A stretch of 64,000 bases of DNA from Shewanella sp. Isolate13 (GCF_022398325.1 NZ_JAKEVD010000010.1:61369-125368); one strand, 5' to 3'. Counted from the first letter of the stretch, positions 8,560 to 17,780 are shown. Notes: generated from the sequence alone by a model not told the origin. A program made the numbers and translations.

Positions 8560-8922
8560 TCAAGCTGCGTATTCCTCCTCTAAGTTGTCATCAAAGTCGT
8601 CATCAATGGCATCATCTTCTACTTTAAGTGCTGCGTGACGTTGACTTTCTGGTTTATGAGTCAGGCGATTTAGCTGTTTCTCCAGCTTTTGTCCCATTGC
8701 ATTAATTGCTGCGTAAAGGTCATCGTGTTTCGCCTGGGCAAATAATTTGGCACTTGGTATGCCTACAGAAGCTTCAATCTTAAAACCTTGTTTCTCCTGT
8801 AGTATAATAATGTGTGGATTAATTAGCTGCACATCGTGTCGTGCTAATTTTTCTAATCTGGTCTCAATACGTTCGCGAATAGATTCAGTAACTTCGAAAT
8901 GCTTGCTAGTAATCTTTATCAT
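8560..8922 (-). CDS. raiA: RaiA: ribosome-associated inhibitor / hibernation factor
   Basis: Cytoplasmic protein of the HPF/YfiA family that binds the decoding region of the 30S subunit in stationary phase or cold and blocks translation. The 120-residue sequence follows E. coli RaiA closely (ITSKHFEVT, LINPHIIILQEKQGF, AKHDDLYAAINAMGQKLEKQLNRL) and has the acidic C-terminal tail (DDAIDDDFDDNLEEE) typical of YfiA rather than short HPF. It lies upstream of pheL-pheA, as in E. coli. A CRP-like palindrome lies about 57 bases upstream of its start, suggesting cAMP-CRP control. Confidence 0.94.
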   Translation of the reverse strand: MIKITSKHFEVTESIRERIETRLEKLARHDVQLINPHIIILQEKQGFKIEASVGIPSAKLFAQAKHDDLYAAINAMGQKLEKQLNRLTHKPESQRHAALKVEDDAIDDDFDDNLEEEYAA

Positions 8923-8979
8923 ATGTCGAACCTTTTGTTGTTTCCTTGAGTTCAGATTACCAACCTGCGACGCGAAAGT

Positions 8980-8995
8980 CGTGATCTAAATCACG
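8980..8995. promoter_or_regulatory. CRP-like site between raiA and the b561 gene
   Basis: CGTGATCTAAATCACG is close to the CRP consensus TGTGATCTAGATCACA, with both GTGA and TCAC halves six bases apart. It is nearer to raiA than to the divergent cytochrome gene. FNR shares part of this pattern but would need TTGAT/ATCAA, so CRP fits better. Confidence 0.55.
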
Positions 8996-9231
8996 TTTTA
9001 ATAGGTGTTTTGTACTGTTCGCCTTTTATTTGATCACTTAGACAAATATAGCCAATAATTGGCCAAATTTCCTTGTAAACAGCAAAAAACCAAGTCATAT
9101 TGGGTTGGATAAGTCCCCCCTTATTTAGCGCTAATGTCGAAATTATTAGTGTAAATAACCCCATAGCACTCACATAATTCCCGCTTTATAATGACGTCTT
9201 GAAACCAATTAATTTTCGAGAGCGGCTGATA

Positions 9232-9924
9232 ATGGAACAAAATTTAGTCAAGGTTAAAGTCTGGGATATCCCGACAAGAATTTTCCACTGGGCACTGTTG
9301 TGTTTGCTAGGTGGTTTGTGGTGGACAGCTGATGCAGGAGAGATGGAGTGGCATCAGATTTTAGCTTATGGCTTGATGGTGTTAATTGGGGTAAGGCTTA
9401 TCTGGGGCGTCATAGGTAGCGAAACATCGCGCTTCAGTCATTTTATTCATTCCCCAAAAAAAGTGATCGCTTATCTCGTAAAAACTCGACGTGAAGGGAT
9501 CTCAGCTTCGATTGGTCATAATCCGATTGGAGGCTATATGGTGATCACGCTTATCTCGCTGATTTGTATTCAGCTTATAACGGGGTTATTTGCTACTGAT
9601 GAGATCTTTACTGAAGGTCCGCTATATTCTTTAGTGAGTTCGGACACTGCGAGCCAGTTAACTTGGTTACATAAAAAGAATTTTGATCTGATTTTGATTT
9701 TGGCAGCCATTCATGTTGTTGCCGTGCTAGTTCATATGGTTAAAGGCGATAGAATTCTAGGGGCTATGTTTAGCGGTTATAAAAAGCTGCCTGCATCAAC
9801 CTTGGAAGCAGATAAAGCAACACAACTGAGTTTCGCCTCCTTGATAAAAGCGCTGGTTTTAGTTGTGGTTATCGGTGGACTTGTCGTCAATTATTTAATG
9901 TTGCCAGTGATCAATATGCTTTAA
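9232..9924 (+). CDS. Cytochrome b561-type di-heme membrane protein
   Basis: Inner-membrane cytochrome b of the Ni/Fe-hydrogenase/b561 type: 230 residues with four main helices and a fifth hydrophobic C-terminal stretch. Candidate heme ligands are the histidine in RIFHWALL (helix 1), WHQIL, and the pair in HVVAVLVHMV (helix 4). Members transfer electrons between the quinone pool and a periplasmic partner. An upstream TTG at 9199 extends the frame but lacks a ribosome site; the ATG at 9232 gives the family's usual WDIPTRIFHW opening. The gene is convergent with the cytochrome c' gene, a natural partner. Confidence 0.88.
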   Translation: MEQNLVKVKVWDIPTRIFHWALLCLLGGLWWTADAGEMEWHQILAYGLMVLIGVRLIWGVIGSETSRFSHFIHSPKKVIAYLVKTRREGISASIGHNPIGGYMVITLISLICIQLITGLFATDEIFTEGPLYSLVSSDTASQLTWLHKKNFDLILILAAIHVVAVLVHMVKGDRILGAMFSGYKKLPASTLEADKATQLSFASLIKALVLVVVIGGLVVNYLMLPVINML

Positions 9925-9950
9925 TGGTGCACCCTGTATCAACAGATATA

Positions 9951-9980
9951 AAAAAGCCTGTATAAACAGGCTTTTTTTGT
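9951..9980. terminator. Bidirectional terminator between cytochrome genes
   Basis: AAAAAGCCTG and CAGGCTTTTT pair around TATAAA, with A and T runs on both sides, so it can stop transcripts from both convergent genes. Confidence 0.85.
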
Positions 9981-9999
9981 TATTTAACAGACTAGAGCT

Positions 10000-10461
10000 T
10001 TAGTCTTTTTTGTACATATCATGGCAGCCCTTACAGCTTTTACCTGTATTGCCAAAAGCCTTCTTTAGATCTTTCTTATTGCCGCTACTTGCAATGGTAG
10101 CAAGTATTGCTGCATTTTCTTGGAACGTTTTCATCTTGGCGTCAAAGTCAGCTTTATCACTCCAAATTTTTGCTAAGGCTTCAGTGTCACCTTTGTCTGA
10201 GCCTGGGATAAAACCTTCAAGTGGCAGTTTAGATAAAGCGGCTACGTTGTCAGCACGCATAGCAAAAACTTCAGCGTTAAAATCTTTCTTACCTTTTAGC
10301 ATGGCGCCCATGTCACCAAAGTTGTAAGCAATCAAGCTAAAAGCTGATTGACGGTAGTGGACTGCATCTTCGGCTTCTTTAAAGTTATTCGCTTGAGCGC
10401 TGGTGGCCAATGTTACTGTTGCAAGCAGTGCGCTAATGCTCATTACTAGAGTTTTTTTCAT
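10000..10461 (-). CDS. Cytochrome c' (periplasmic four-helix c-type cytochrome)
   Basis: A 153-residue precursor with a signal peptide (MKKTLVMSISALLATVTLATSAQA) and a single C-terminal heme motif CKGCH, the hallmark of cytochrome c' / class II cytochromes c, which fold as a four-helix bundle. The mature start has the family's typical arrangement (AVHYRQSAFSLIAYNFGDMGAMLKG). Such proteins bind NO and may protect against nitrosative stress or relay electrons. The longer frame beginning four codons earlier would put basic and acidic residues before the signal, so the ATG at 10461 is preferred. It is convergent with a b561-type cytochrome. Confidence 0.9.
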   Translation of the reverse strand: MKKTLVMSISALLATVTLATSAQANNFKEAEDAVHYRQSAFSLIAYNFGDMGAMLKGKKDFNAEVFAMRADNVAALSKLPLEGFIPGSDKGDTEALAKIWSDKADFDAKMKTFQENAAILATIASSGNKKDLKKAFGNTGKSCKGCHDMYKKD

Positions 10462-10647
10462 ATCGGATCTCACGTTTTTATTATGTTATGTGAACTTAAT
10501 CGACTCATTGTAGCCAGAATTATCAAGCTGAATCCAATCGTTTTTTAGTTTAGTTACGCTTAGTTACAAATACTGTCTATCTATGCCTGATTCAGCTTAA
10601 GCTAATTAAATGGGAGGTGTGTATGTGACACTAGATTCTTGCTACAC

Positions 10648-10675
10648 TTGGCGTAATGATGCACTAGTACATGAT
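10648..10675 (+). promoter_or_regulatory. Candidate trpR promoter with a TrpR-like operator
   Basis: TTGGCG and CATGAT are 16 bases apart, and the spacer holds TGCACTAGTACA (10660-10671), a near-palindrome centred on the CTAG core recognised by TrpR. Autoregulation of trpR is known in E. coli. The match is only one half of a full trp operator, so this is tentative. Confidence 0.35.
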
Positions 10676-10718
10676 TGTGTCTCATAGTTGTAAGTCATGG
10701 TCGTAAATAGGAGTTCAA

Positions 10719-10994
10719 ATGCGAGCAGAGTGGGATTTGGTTTTAGAGAAAATCTTATTGCAGCAAGATCTACAGAATTTAATCGTCTTATTTGAGTTGT
10801 TACTCACAGAGGAAGAGCGTAGCGCCGTTGCCGGTCGATTAAAGGTTTTTCAAACCTTATTACAAGGCGAAATGAGTCAGCGCCAAATTGCTCAAGAATA
10901 CCAGATAAGCATTGCTACCATTACTCGTTGCTCAAATTACCTAAAGCATATGAGCGCGCAGCAAAGAGAAGAAATTAAGCAGTTAATTTTATAG
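10719..10994 (+). CDS. trpR: Trp operon repressor TrpR
   Basis: DNA-binding tryptophan-activated repressor of 91 residues, a little shorter than E. coli TrpR (108). The helix-turn-helix region is clear (GEMSQRQIAQEYQISIATITRCSN). The arginine stacking on tryptophan (Arg84 in E. coli) is kept in ITRCSN, but the following glycine is cysteine here; that glycine lies beside the ligand pocket. AGGAG precedes the ATG. No trp biosynthesis genes are near, which is normal for trpR. Confidence 0.92.
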   Translation: MRAEWDLVLEKILLQQDLQNLIVLFELLLTEEERSAVAGRLKVFQTLLQGEMSQRQIAQEYQISIATITRCSNYLKHMSAQQREEIKQLIL

Positions 10995-11025
10995 AAGCTC
11001 AATTTGTTTTGTCTGGTAGCGGTAG

Positions 11026-11427
11026 CTATCGATTATGAGTATTACCAATATCGTGTAGTCGCTGCGTAGTGACGGTTTTATGTTTGCGGTGCATAGTGCG
11101 TCTTACCAAGATATAAAGTGCATAACTCAATAGAGTGATACTGATGATTGGCGCAAGCTTTGAGTCGAGCTTAAGTAGTAATAGTGCCATTAGTAGGTAC
11201 AGATATGGAGTGTGCTCGTAGATAAATGCGGGCAGCTTACCCCTTCTTCGACGTTTTTGAGAGTCGGTACGGCGATTAGTCGAGCGCATCACATCGATGC
11301 GACTTCCTAATAAAAATAATAATGCAGCGAAGAGTTGGGCATAAGTTTGCTCCAGCATCATTAAGCTAACGCTGCCTAGCGCTATATAAGTGTATGGTAG
11401 GGCTTCATAAACGGGTCTTGATAACAT
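11026..11427 (-). CDS. Small membrane protein of unknown function
   Basis: I do not recognise the family. The 133-residue product has hydrophobic segments near residues 10-42 and 78-111, separated by a very basic stretch (TNRRTDSQKRRRRGK) likely to face the cytoplasm, and ends in another basic, His-rich tail. The frame can extend to 11493, but that would run into the slyD terminator; the ATG at 11427 has AAGGA seven bases ahead and avoids this. It lies between trpR (convergent) and slyD (same strand, upstream). Confidence 0.7.
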   Translation of the reverse strand: MLSRPVYEALPYTYIALGSVSLMMLEQTYAQLFAALLFLLGSRIDVMRSTNRRTDSQKRRRRGKLPAFIYEHTPYLYLLMALLLLKLDSKLAPIISITLLSYALYILVRRTMHRKHKTVTTQRLHDIGNTHNR

Positions 11428-11493
11428 TCGCAGTTCCTTTGCAAAAAGATGTTCTGAGCAATTCAATTGTTCAATTTGGATAGTGTAGACCAT

Positions 11494-11533
11494 AAAAAAG
11501 CCCGTTTCACTTTAACCAGTGAAACGGGCTTAA
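11494..11533 (-). terminator. Terminator of slyD
   Basis: GCCCGTTTCACT and AGTGAAACGGGC form a 12-pair stem around a six-base loop; on the minus strand it ends in six T residues, right after slyD. Confidence 0.9.
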
Positions 11534-11558
11534 ATTTATTCTTTAGAACTAGAATAAT

Positions 11559-12173
11559 TTAGTGTCTGCAGCCACAGCCGCCGTTACCATCACAGCCTTC
11601 TTTGGCTTCTTTTGTCTCATCGTCACTGCAGCATCCGCCTTCGTGTCCGTGATCGCCGCCACAGCAGCCACCTTCATGAGAGTGTCCATGGCCACCACAT
11701 CCACCGCCGTGTGCGTGAATATGACCATGAGCGATCTCTTCTTCAGTCGCTGCACGTACTTCAAGTACTTCAACGTTGAAGACTAGTGACTGACCAGCAA
11801 GTGGGTGGTTACCGTCAACAACGACTACGTCGTCCTTAACTTCAGTAACTTGTACTGGACGTTGGCCCATTTCAGTCTCTGCAATAAAGCGCATACCTGG
11901 AACGATATCTTCGATGTCGCCAAATGCTGACATTGGGACTTCTTGGCGAAGGCCGTCATGATATGGGCCGTAGCCTTGTTCTGCATCAACAGTTACATCA
12001 AGGATGTCACCTTGTACTTTGCCTTCAAGCGCAGCTTCTAAGCCTGGGATCATGTTTTCTGCACCATGCAGATAGATCATTGGCTCGCCTTCAAAAGAAC
12101 TTTCTACAAGCTGACCTTTCGCATCTGATAATCTGTAATGGATGCTAACAGCACATTTTTCGGTGATTTTCAT
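11559..12173 (-). CDS. slyD: SlyD: FKBP-type prolyl isomerase and metal chaperone
   Basis: Cytoplasmic peptidyl-prolyl isomerase/chaperone of 204 residues. The N-terminal FKBP core is interrupted by the chaperone (IF) insert (GYGPYHDGLRQEVPMSAFGD through VVVDGNHPLAGQSLVFNVEV). The C-terminus, from residue 145, is a metal-binding tail very rich in His, Gly and Cys (for example HGHIHAHGGGCGGHGHSH), longer in CC pairs than E. coli SlyD. It binds nickel and other divalent metals and helps hydrogenase maturation in E. coli. Its own terminator follows. No hydrogenase genes are nearby. Confidence 0.94.
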   Translation of the reverse strand: MKITEKCAVSIHYRLSDAKGQLVESSFEGEPMIYLHGAENMIPGLEAALEGKVQGDILDVTVDAEQGYGPYHDGLRQEVPMSAFGDIEDIVPGMRFIAETEMGQRPVQVTEVKDDVVVVDGNHPLAGQSLVFNVEVLEVRAATEEEIAHGHIHAHGGGCGGHGHSHEGGCCGGDHGHEGGCCSDDETKEAKEGCDGNGGCGCRH

Positions 12174-12731
12174 ATTGGCTCCAATCGGAAATTTGCGCGC
12201 ATTCTAGCCTGCTTTAAAGGGATTTGCGATAGAATGAATGTACTTCTGCTACCTAAACCACATAAAAATAGAGCCAGCCTGCGTGGTTTGAATCTGAGAT
12301 GTAAGATCTTTTTATCTTTTAGTCCTAATTTATCTAACGGTGCGCTTTAAGTTTATTTTCGTGATTAGACTCGGGGTAATTGGTTAAGAATACCTTTTTG
12401 GCTGGTGTAATTGATCCAGCTGAGTCGAGGGGGAAATAAGCGATGTTATGTCGTTGGTGGTTAACTTAATCTGTTTAATATCAAAGTTATACATGTTGAT
12501 TCTGAGCTCCTGTTTACGTAAGCGTAAGTAGTTTCTTTGGCGTAATGCCTATCATGGGAGATGGTTAAGGGATATTTATGAAGGTTTACCTCGATATTTA
12601 GCTCCAAGGGTGATTAATTACAATAAACTTGTAATTAGGGGTTGACACTTGCCGGTGAAAAAGGCAATTCTGTTAGAACACAGATTAATCCATTTGGATA
12701 ATAACGAATTTTCATGTTTAGCCACGTTTTA
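12174..12731. other. Intergenic region between slyD and thrL
   Basis: No convincing gene is seen in these 558 bases. They hold the divergent slyD promoter region, a perfect inverted repeat TAATTACAA-TAAAC-TTGTAATTA at 12615-12637, and the thr promoter directly after it. Short frames here lack ribosome sites and recognisable sequence. Confidence 0.6.
12642..12671 (+). promoter_or_regulatory. thr operon promoter
   Basis: A perfect -35 TTGACA (12642-12647) is followed 17-18 bases later by CAATTC/AATTCT as a weak -10. A nine-base perfect inverted repeat (12615-12637) ends four bases before the -35, a good place for a regulator. Confidence 0.5.
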
Positions 12732-12785
12732 ATGAACACCACCATTATTACAACCACCACGATTACCAACGTGGGGGCGGGCTAA
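12732..12785 (+). CDS. thrL: thrL: threonine/isoleucine-rich leader peptide
   Basis: The 17-residue frame MNTTIITTTTITNVGAG has seven Thr and three Ile codons, like E. coli ThrL, and ends in the same GAG*. It is followed within 26 bases by a strong terminator ahead of thrA. Stalling at Thr or Ile codons would favour the antiterminator. An in-frame ATG at 12714 would add six residues; neither start has a clear ribosome site. Confidence 0.88.
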   Translation: MNTTIITTTTITNVGAG

Positions 12786-12811
12786 GCACAACCTGATATA
12801 AGCAAAATATC

Positions 12812-12846
12812 AAGCCCGCTCCCCCTAAAGGAGCGGGCTTTTTTTG
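12812..12846 (+). terminator. thr attenuator terminator
   Basis: AAGCCCGCTCC and GGAGCGGGCTT form an 11-pair stem followed by a T run, 33 bases before thrA. The 5' arm plus the next Cs (12814-12825) can instead pair with GGGGGCGGGCT at the end of thrL with a two-base bulge, giving the antiterminator. Confidence 0.92.
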
Positions 12847-12878
12847 TTTCTTAGGTGGCGCGGTAAAAGGAGTTTTTG

Positions 12879-15344
12879 ATGAAAGTTATGAAGTTTGGCG
12901 GTACCTCGCTAGCTAATTGGCAGCGTTTTAAAGGTGCTGCAGATATTGTTAATCATTCAGCTAATTCAGATTCAATAGCTGTGGTTTTATCCGCGCCAGC
13001 AACGGTAACCAATGGCCTGATCGAGATGGTTGAGGTCGCCGTTAATGGTGGTGATTACCGCGCTGTGCTAGCCAAGGTTGAAAAAGTATTTAATGATCTG
13101 TATGGCGCAGCAGCGGCAAGTTTAAGTGCAGAACAAAATGCGCTTTTGGCCGATAAGCTCAAGCAGCAACTTAGCTTTTGGCACGGTAAATTAGAGGGGA
13201 TGAGCTTACTGGGTGAATGCCCTGAAAGCGTTGAAGCACAGATCTTGGTCGGTGGTGAGAAGTTATCATCGGCACTCATGGTCGAGGTAATCAGATCCTT
13301 TAACCATAGCGCCGATCTGTTACTGCCGGAGTCTCTGCTAGTGGGTTATGGTCCGCGCCTTGAATCTGCAGTCGATATTGAAGCCAGTAAGCTTCGTTTT
13401 AATGCTTTGGATTTGTCTGCTACAGATGTTTGGGTGATGCCAGGTTTTACCGCTGGTGATGCGCAAGGGGATATCGTTACCCTTGGCCGTAACGGTTCTG
13501 ATTATTCTGCAGCGGTATTGTCGGCTTGTATTGGTGCGAGTTGCTGCGAGATCTGGACCGATGTCGATGGTGTCTATAATACCGATCCAAGAGTTGTAGC
13601 TGATGCTAAATTGCTGTCACAGCTAAGCTATCAAGAGGCGATGGAGGTCTCCTATTTTGGGGCTAAGGTTCTACACCCTAAGACTGTAGCACCAATCGCC
13701 CAGTATCATATTCCTTGTTATATCCGTAATACCTTCAACCCGGAGGCTGTTGGCACATTGGTGTCAGACAAGCCCGATGAAACTGGACTGAATGTAAAAG
13801 CTATTTCTAACCTAGACGACCAAACGATGTTTGATGTATCGGGTCCGGGTATGAAAGGTATGGTCGGCATGGCCAGCCGGACACTCGGCGCGATTTCTCG
13901 CTCGGGTGTATCTGTGTCTTTGATCACTCAAAGCTCTTCCGAGTACAGCATTAGCTTCTGTGTTGCCACTGAAGATGCCATTAAAGCCAAGTTTGCCCTA
14001 GAGCAGGAGTTTGAGCTCGAGCTTAAAAGTGAGATTTTAGAGCCTATCGAGATGCGCCATAACTTAGCGATTGTTTCCTTAATCGGCGATGGTATGCGCA
14101 CCCATAAAGGTGTGGCTGCGAAGTTCTTTCAAGCGCTTGCTCAGGCAACCGTTAACATCGTTGCGATCGCTCAAGGGTCTTCTGAGCGTTCAATATCTGC
14201 AGTTGTTGAGCAGCGTAAGACTAAGCATGCTATCTCTGCTTGTCATCAATCTTTCTTCGATGTACAGCACTATTTAGATGTGTTCTTGGTTGGTTGTGGC
14301 AACGTGGGCGCTGGTTTGCTTGAGCAGATAAGGCAGCAACGTAGCATGTTAAAAGAACAACATATTGCCATTCGAGTCTGCGGCATCGTTAACTCTAAGA
14401 AGATGGCGTTAGATCCTCAAGGTATCGACTTAGCCAACTGGCAGGGGGTATTAGCCGACTGTGAGCAAGCGGCGGATCTTGATGCAATGTTGGTATGGGC
14501 GAAAGAACAGCAGTTACTTAACCCTGTGCTGGTGGACTGCACTTCGAGTGAGCTGGTATCGAATAAGTATCTCGATGTGATGAATGCAGGCCTACACGTG
14601 GTGACGCCTAATAAGAAGGCTAACACTCGTGATATGGCCTATTACCAAGATTTAAGAAAAACAGCACTAAAACAGCGTCGTCAGTTCCTCTATGAAACAA
14701 CGGTTGGCGCCGGTTTACCGGTTATCGATAACCTGAAGAAACTACTGTTCGCTGGTGACAAGTTACTGCGTTTTAACGGTATCTTGTCGGGTAGCCTATC
14801 TTATATCTTCGGGATGTTGGATGAAGGCATGACGCTGTCACAAGCAACCTCGATCGCCAGAGAGAAGTGCTTTACCGAGCCCGATCCTCGTGATGACTTA
14901 AGTGGTATGGATGTTGCGAGAAAGGTGCTTATTCTTGCACGAGAAGTGGGGATGGAGCTTGAGCTTAGTGATATCCATGTGGAATCAGTGCTCCCCGAAT
15001 CATTTGACGCATCGGGTGATGTTGAGCAGTTTATGGCAAATCTTCCTGCTTTAGACTCAAGCGTAGCTCAACGAATCGAGGCGGCTAAGGCACAAGGTAA
15101 GGTATTACGTTATGTGGGCCAGATTGATGATGAGGGCTGTAAAGTCAAGATTGCCGAAGTCGATGCAAGCGATCCACTGTATAGCGTAAAAGGTGGTGAG
15201 AATGCACTGGCCTTCTATAGTCGCTACTACCAGCCAATCCCATTCGTGCTTCGAGGCTATGGTGCCGGTACCGATGTGACCGCTGCCGGAGCATTTGCCG
15301 ATATATTGCGTACTTTAAATTGGACTCGTGAGGTTGGCGTATGA
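12879..15344 (+). CDS. thrA: ThrA: aspartokinase I / homoserine dehydrogenase I
   Basis: Bifunctional cytoplasmic enzyme for the first and third steps from aspartate to threonine. The aspartokinase half (residues 1-300) opens with [13 protein letters not shown] and contains [23 protein letters not shown]. Two ACT-type regulatory repeats follow ([21 protein letters not shown]), then the homoserine dehydrogenase half from about 460 ([50 protein letters not shown]). At 821 residues it matches E. coli ThrA (820). The ATG at 12879 has AAGGAG about six bases ahead; the TTG three bases earlier is unlikely. First gene of thrABC, under the thrL attenuator. Confidence 0.97.
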   Translation: MKVMKFGGTSLANWQRFKGAADIVNHSANSDSIAVVLSAPATVTNGLIEMVEVAVNGGDYRAVLAKVEKVFNDLYGAAAASLSAEQNALLADKLKQQLSFWHGKLEGMSLLGECPESVEAQILVGGEKLSSALMVEVIRSFNHSADLLLPESLLVGYGPRLESAVDIEASKLRFNALDLSATDVWVMPGFTAGDAQGDIVTLGRNGSDYSAAVLSACIGASCCEIWTDVDGVYNTDPRVVADAKLLSQLSYQEAMEVSYFGAKVLHPKTVAPIAQYHIPCYIRNTFNPEAVGTLVSDKPDETGLNVKAISNLDDQTMFDVSGPGMKGMVGMASRTLGAISRSGVSVSLITQSSSEYSISFCVATEDAIKAKFALEQEFELELKSEILEPIEMRHNLAIVSLIGDGMRTHKGVAAKFFQALAQATVNIVAIAQGSSERSISAVVEQRKTKHAISACHQSFFDVQHYLDVFLVGCGNVGAGLLEQIRQQRSMLKEQHIAIRVCGIVNSKKMALDPQGIDLANWQGVLADCEQAADLDAMLVWAKEQQLLNPVLVDCTSSELVSNKYLDVMNAGLHVVTPNKKANTRDMAYYQDLRKTALKQRRQFLYETTVGAGLPVIDNLKKLLFAGDKLLRFNGILSGSLSYIFGMLDEGMTLSQATSIAREKCFTEPDPRDDLSGMDVARKVLILAREVGMELELSDIHVESVLPESFDASGDVEQFMANLPALDSSVAQRIEAAKAQGKVLRYVGQIDDEGCKVKIAEVDASDPLYSVKGGENALAFYSRYYQPIPFVLRGYGAGTDVTAAGAFADILRTLNWTREVGV

Positions 15345-16276
15345 GCGTAACTATTTATGCCCCAGCATCTATGGGCAACGTCGGCGTAGGTTTTGACCTG
15401 CTTGGTGCTGCTTTGGCACCTATCGATGGCAGTTTGCTTGGCGATACAGTCAAAGTTGAATCAGCCGAGCAGGGACTGTCACTCGTTCTTGCTGGCCACT
15501 GGGCAAACAAGCTTCCGCAAAATGAACGAGAGAATATTGTTTATCAGTGTGCAGAGTTTTTCTTAGGCCATCTCGATAAAGATGTTGGCCTTAAATTAAC
15601 TTTAGAGAAGAACTTGCCTGTGGGCAGTGGACTCGGATCGAGTGCGAGCTCCGTAGTTGCCGCCTTAGCGGCCTTAAATGACTTCTTCGATCAGCCTTTC
15701 TCTGAGCAAGAACTGCTGCGTTTAATGGGCGAATTTGAAGGTAAAATCAGCGGCTCAGTCCATTATGATAATGTGGCACCTTGTTACTTAGGTGGTATGC
15801 AGCTGATGCTAGATACCCCTAAAACGGTTTGTGAAGCGATCCCTGATTTTAAGCAGTGGTATTGGGTGGTGGCCTACCCAGGCATTTCGTTATCGACCTC
15901 AAGAATGCGTCAGTTGATGCCAAACGAGTTTGATAAGCAGACCACCATTGATTTTGGGCGTTACCTAAGTGCCTTTGTGCATGCTTCATATAAGCAAGAT
16001 GCAGAGCTGGCGATTTCGGTATTAAAGGATGTGTTGGCCGAGCCCTATCGCGCGCCTGAAATCCCTAATTATCAAAAGGCGAAGGCCGCTTTAGCCGAAT
16101 TAGGCATGTTGACTACCGGGATCTCAGGCAGCGGACCGACGCTGTTTAGTATCACCGATGATCTTGATGTGGCCCAACAAGCGCAGCAATGGCTGGATGC
16201 AAATTACGTAGAGTCTGGAAAAGGCTTCTCCCATATTTGCAGGATCGATACACAAGGGACTCGTCGAGTCGATTAA
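15341..16276 (+). CDS. thrB: ThrB: homoserine kinase
   Basis: GHMP-family kinase that phosphorylates homoserine. The ATP-binding motif [21 protein letters not shown] is near residue 85, and the C-terminal [12 protein letters not shown] motif is present. Its 311 residues match E. coli ThrB (310). The ATG overlaps the thrA stop by four bases (ATGA), so translation is probably coupled. Confidence 0.97.
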   Translation: MSVTIYAPASMGNVGVGFDLLGAALAPIDGSLLGDTVKVESAEQGLSLVLAGHWANKLPQNERENIVYQCAEFFLGHLDKDVGLKLTLEKNLPVGSGLGSSASSVVAALAALNDFFDQPFSEQELLRLMGEFEGKISGSVHYDNVAPCYLGGMQLMLDTPKTVCEAIPDFKQWYWVVAYPGISLSTSRMRQLMPNEFDKQTTIDFGRYLSAFVHASYKQDAELAISVLKDVLAEPYRAPEIPNYQKAKAALAELGMLTTGISGSGPTLFSITDDLDVAQQAQQWLDANYVESGKGFSHICRIDTQGTRRVD

Positions 16277-16320
16277 GCACATTAACTAGACCCTATAAAC
16301 AGAATTTTAAGGAAGTCGTC

Positions 16321-17607
16321 ATGGAGTTGTATAACCTAAAGCATCCATCTCAGGTGGTGAGCTTTACTGAAGCGGTTAAGTTAGGTCTTGGCAAAGACAG
16401 AGGTTTGTTTTTCCCGAAAGTCATTCCGCAGTTGCAAGATGTTGATAGCTTGCTGGCATTACCATTTGTAGAAAGAAGTAAGAAAGTTATCGGTGCATGG
16501 TTAGCCTCAGAGCTTGGCCAAGACACAGTTGATAGATTAGTCGAACGTGCTTTTAACTTCGAGCTTCCTTTGGTGAAGGCAGACACTAATCTTTATAGTC
16601 TTGAGTTATTTCATGGGCCAACCCTAGCCTTTAAGGATTTTGGCGCACGCTTTATGGCCCAGTGTTTAAATGAGTTGGCAAAGTCGGAGAAGATTAACAT
16701 TCTTACCGCTACCTCAGGTGATACTGGTGCCGCCGTTGCTGATGCTTTCTATGGCTTAGATAATATTAATGTGGTCGTGCTGTATCCAAAAGGCAAAATC
16801 AGCCTGCTACAGGAGAAGATGTTTACTACTTTAGGAAACAATATTCACACGGTTGCAGTAGAGTCTGACTTTGATGCGTGCCAGAGTTTGGTTAAGCAGT
16901 CATTTGAAGACTTAGATATTAGAGATGGCTTGCACCTTAACTCGGCAAACTCGATCAACATCAGTCGATTACTGGCTCAGATCTGTTATTACTTCGAGGC
17001 CGTTGCTCAATTTAAACAACACAATGAAGGCGAGCCTGTCATAGCAGTGCCGAGTGGAAACTTCGGCAACCTAACCGCGGGTCTGTTTGCTAAAGCGATG
17101 GGATTACCGGTAAAGCGTTTCGTGGCAGCGACTAACAGTAATGATACCGTACCTCGCTATCTAGATAGTGGTGATTGGCAACCGGCGACTACTGTGGCAA
17201 CTATGTCTAATGCAATGGATGTGGCCGAGCCTAGCAATTGGCCGCGTGTAGAAGCAATCGTCGAGGCGATGGGTTGGTCATTAGGTGATATCCATGGCTT
17301 AGGGGTATCTGAAACTGATACAACTGATTCTGTGAAAGCATTAAATAATGCAGGCTATCTGTCTGAACCCCATGCAGCAATTGCAGCCTTGGCACTAAAG
17401 AAAACAATGAGTGCAGGTGAGGAGGGGATTTTCCTAGCGACTGCGCATCCAGCTAAGTTCAATGAAGTGGTTGAGCAGATCTTGCAAATCGAACTGCCAC
17501 TACCTGAGCCGCTAGCCAGAGTTGTACCTAAGCGGATCCTATCGGCAACTTTACCAGCGGATTTTGGTCGGTTAAAAGCGCATTTATTCAAGATATTATC
17601 GACATAA
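16321..17607 (+). CDS. thrC: ThrC: threonine synthase
   Basis: PLP enzyme converting phosphohomoserine to threonine, the last step of the pathway. The PLP lysine is in HGPTLAFKDFGARF, and the phosphate-binding loop is TATSGDTGAAVADAF. Length is 428 residues, as in E. coli. The reading frame stays open back to 16189 within thrB, but the ATG at 16321 has AAGGAAG ahead and gives the family N-terminus MELYNLKHPSQVVSF. It is the last gene of thrABC, followed by a terminator. Confidence 0.97.
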   Translation: MELYNLKHPSQVVSFTEAVKLGLGKDRGLFFPKVIPQLQDVDSLLALPFVERSKKVIGAWLASELGQDTVDRLVERAFNFELPLVKADTNLYSLELFHGPTLAFKDFGARFMAQCLNELAKSEKINILTATSGDTGAAVADAFYGLDNINVVVLYPKGKISLLQEKMFTTLGNNIHTVAVESDFDACQSLVKQSFEDLDIRDGLHLNSANSINISRLLAQICYYFEAVAQFKQHNEGEPVIAVPSGNFGNLTAGLFAKAMGLPVKRFVAATNSNDTVPRYLDSGDWQPATTVATMSNAMDVAEPSNWPRVEAIVEAMGWSLGDIHGLGVSETDTTDSVKALNNAGYLSEPHAAIAALALKKTMSAGEEGIFLATAHPAKFNEVVEQILQIELPLPEPLARVVPKRILSATLPADFGRLKAHLFKILST

Positions 17608-17628
17608 AAGTTAAGCGTTACTAAAAAG

Positions 17629-17658
17629 AGGAAGCTGTTACAGCTTCCTTTTTTTTTG
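17629..17658 (+). terminator. Terminator of thrABC
   Basis: AGGAAGCTG and CAGCTTCCT pair around TTA and are followed by nine or more T residues. Confidence 0.93.
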
Positions 17659-17780
17659 TTGGTAAATTGTGGGTATCCATTTAAATATACACTTGTATTG
17701 CAAGCGCGGTTTCATCACTTTGATGCTTAATGACATCTCTTAACATCAGTAACCAAATGTGTTTGCTCAAGCTGACTTAC

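Noticed and set aside
8991..9173. Minus-strand 60-codon frame between raiA and the cytochrome b gene
   Set aside because: It covers the divergent promoter region and overlaps the CRP-like site, with no ribosome site.
11562..11786. Frames over the slyD tail on both strands
   Set aside because: They are shadows of the repetitive His/Gly/Cys codons of slyD.
12138..12350. Plus-strand frame in the slyD-thrL gap
   Set aside because: Starts inside slyD on the other strand, no ribosome site, no family pattern.
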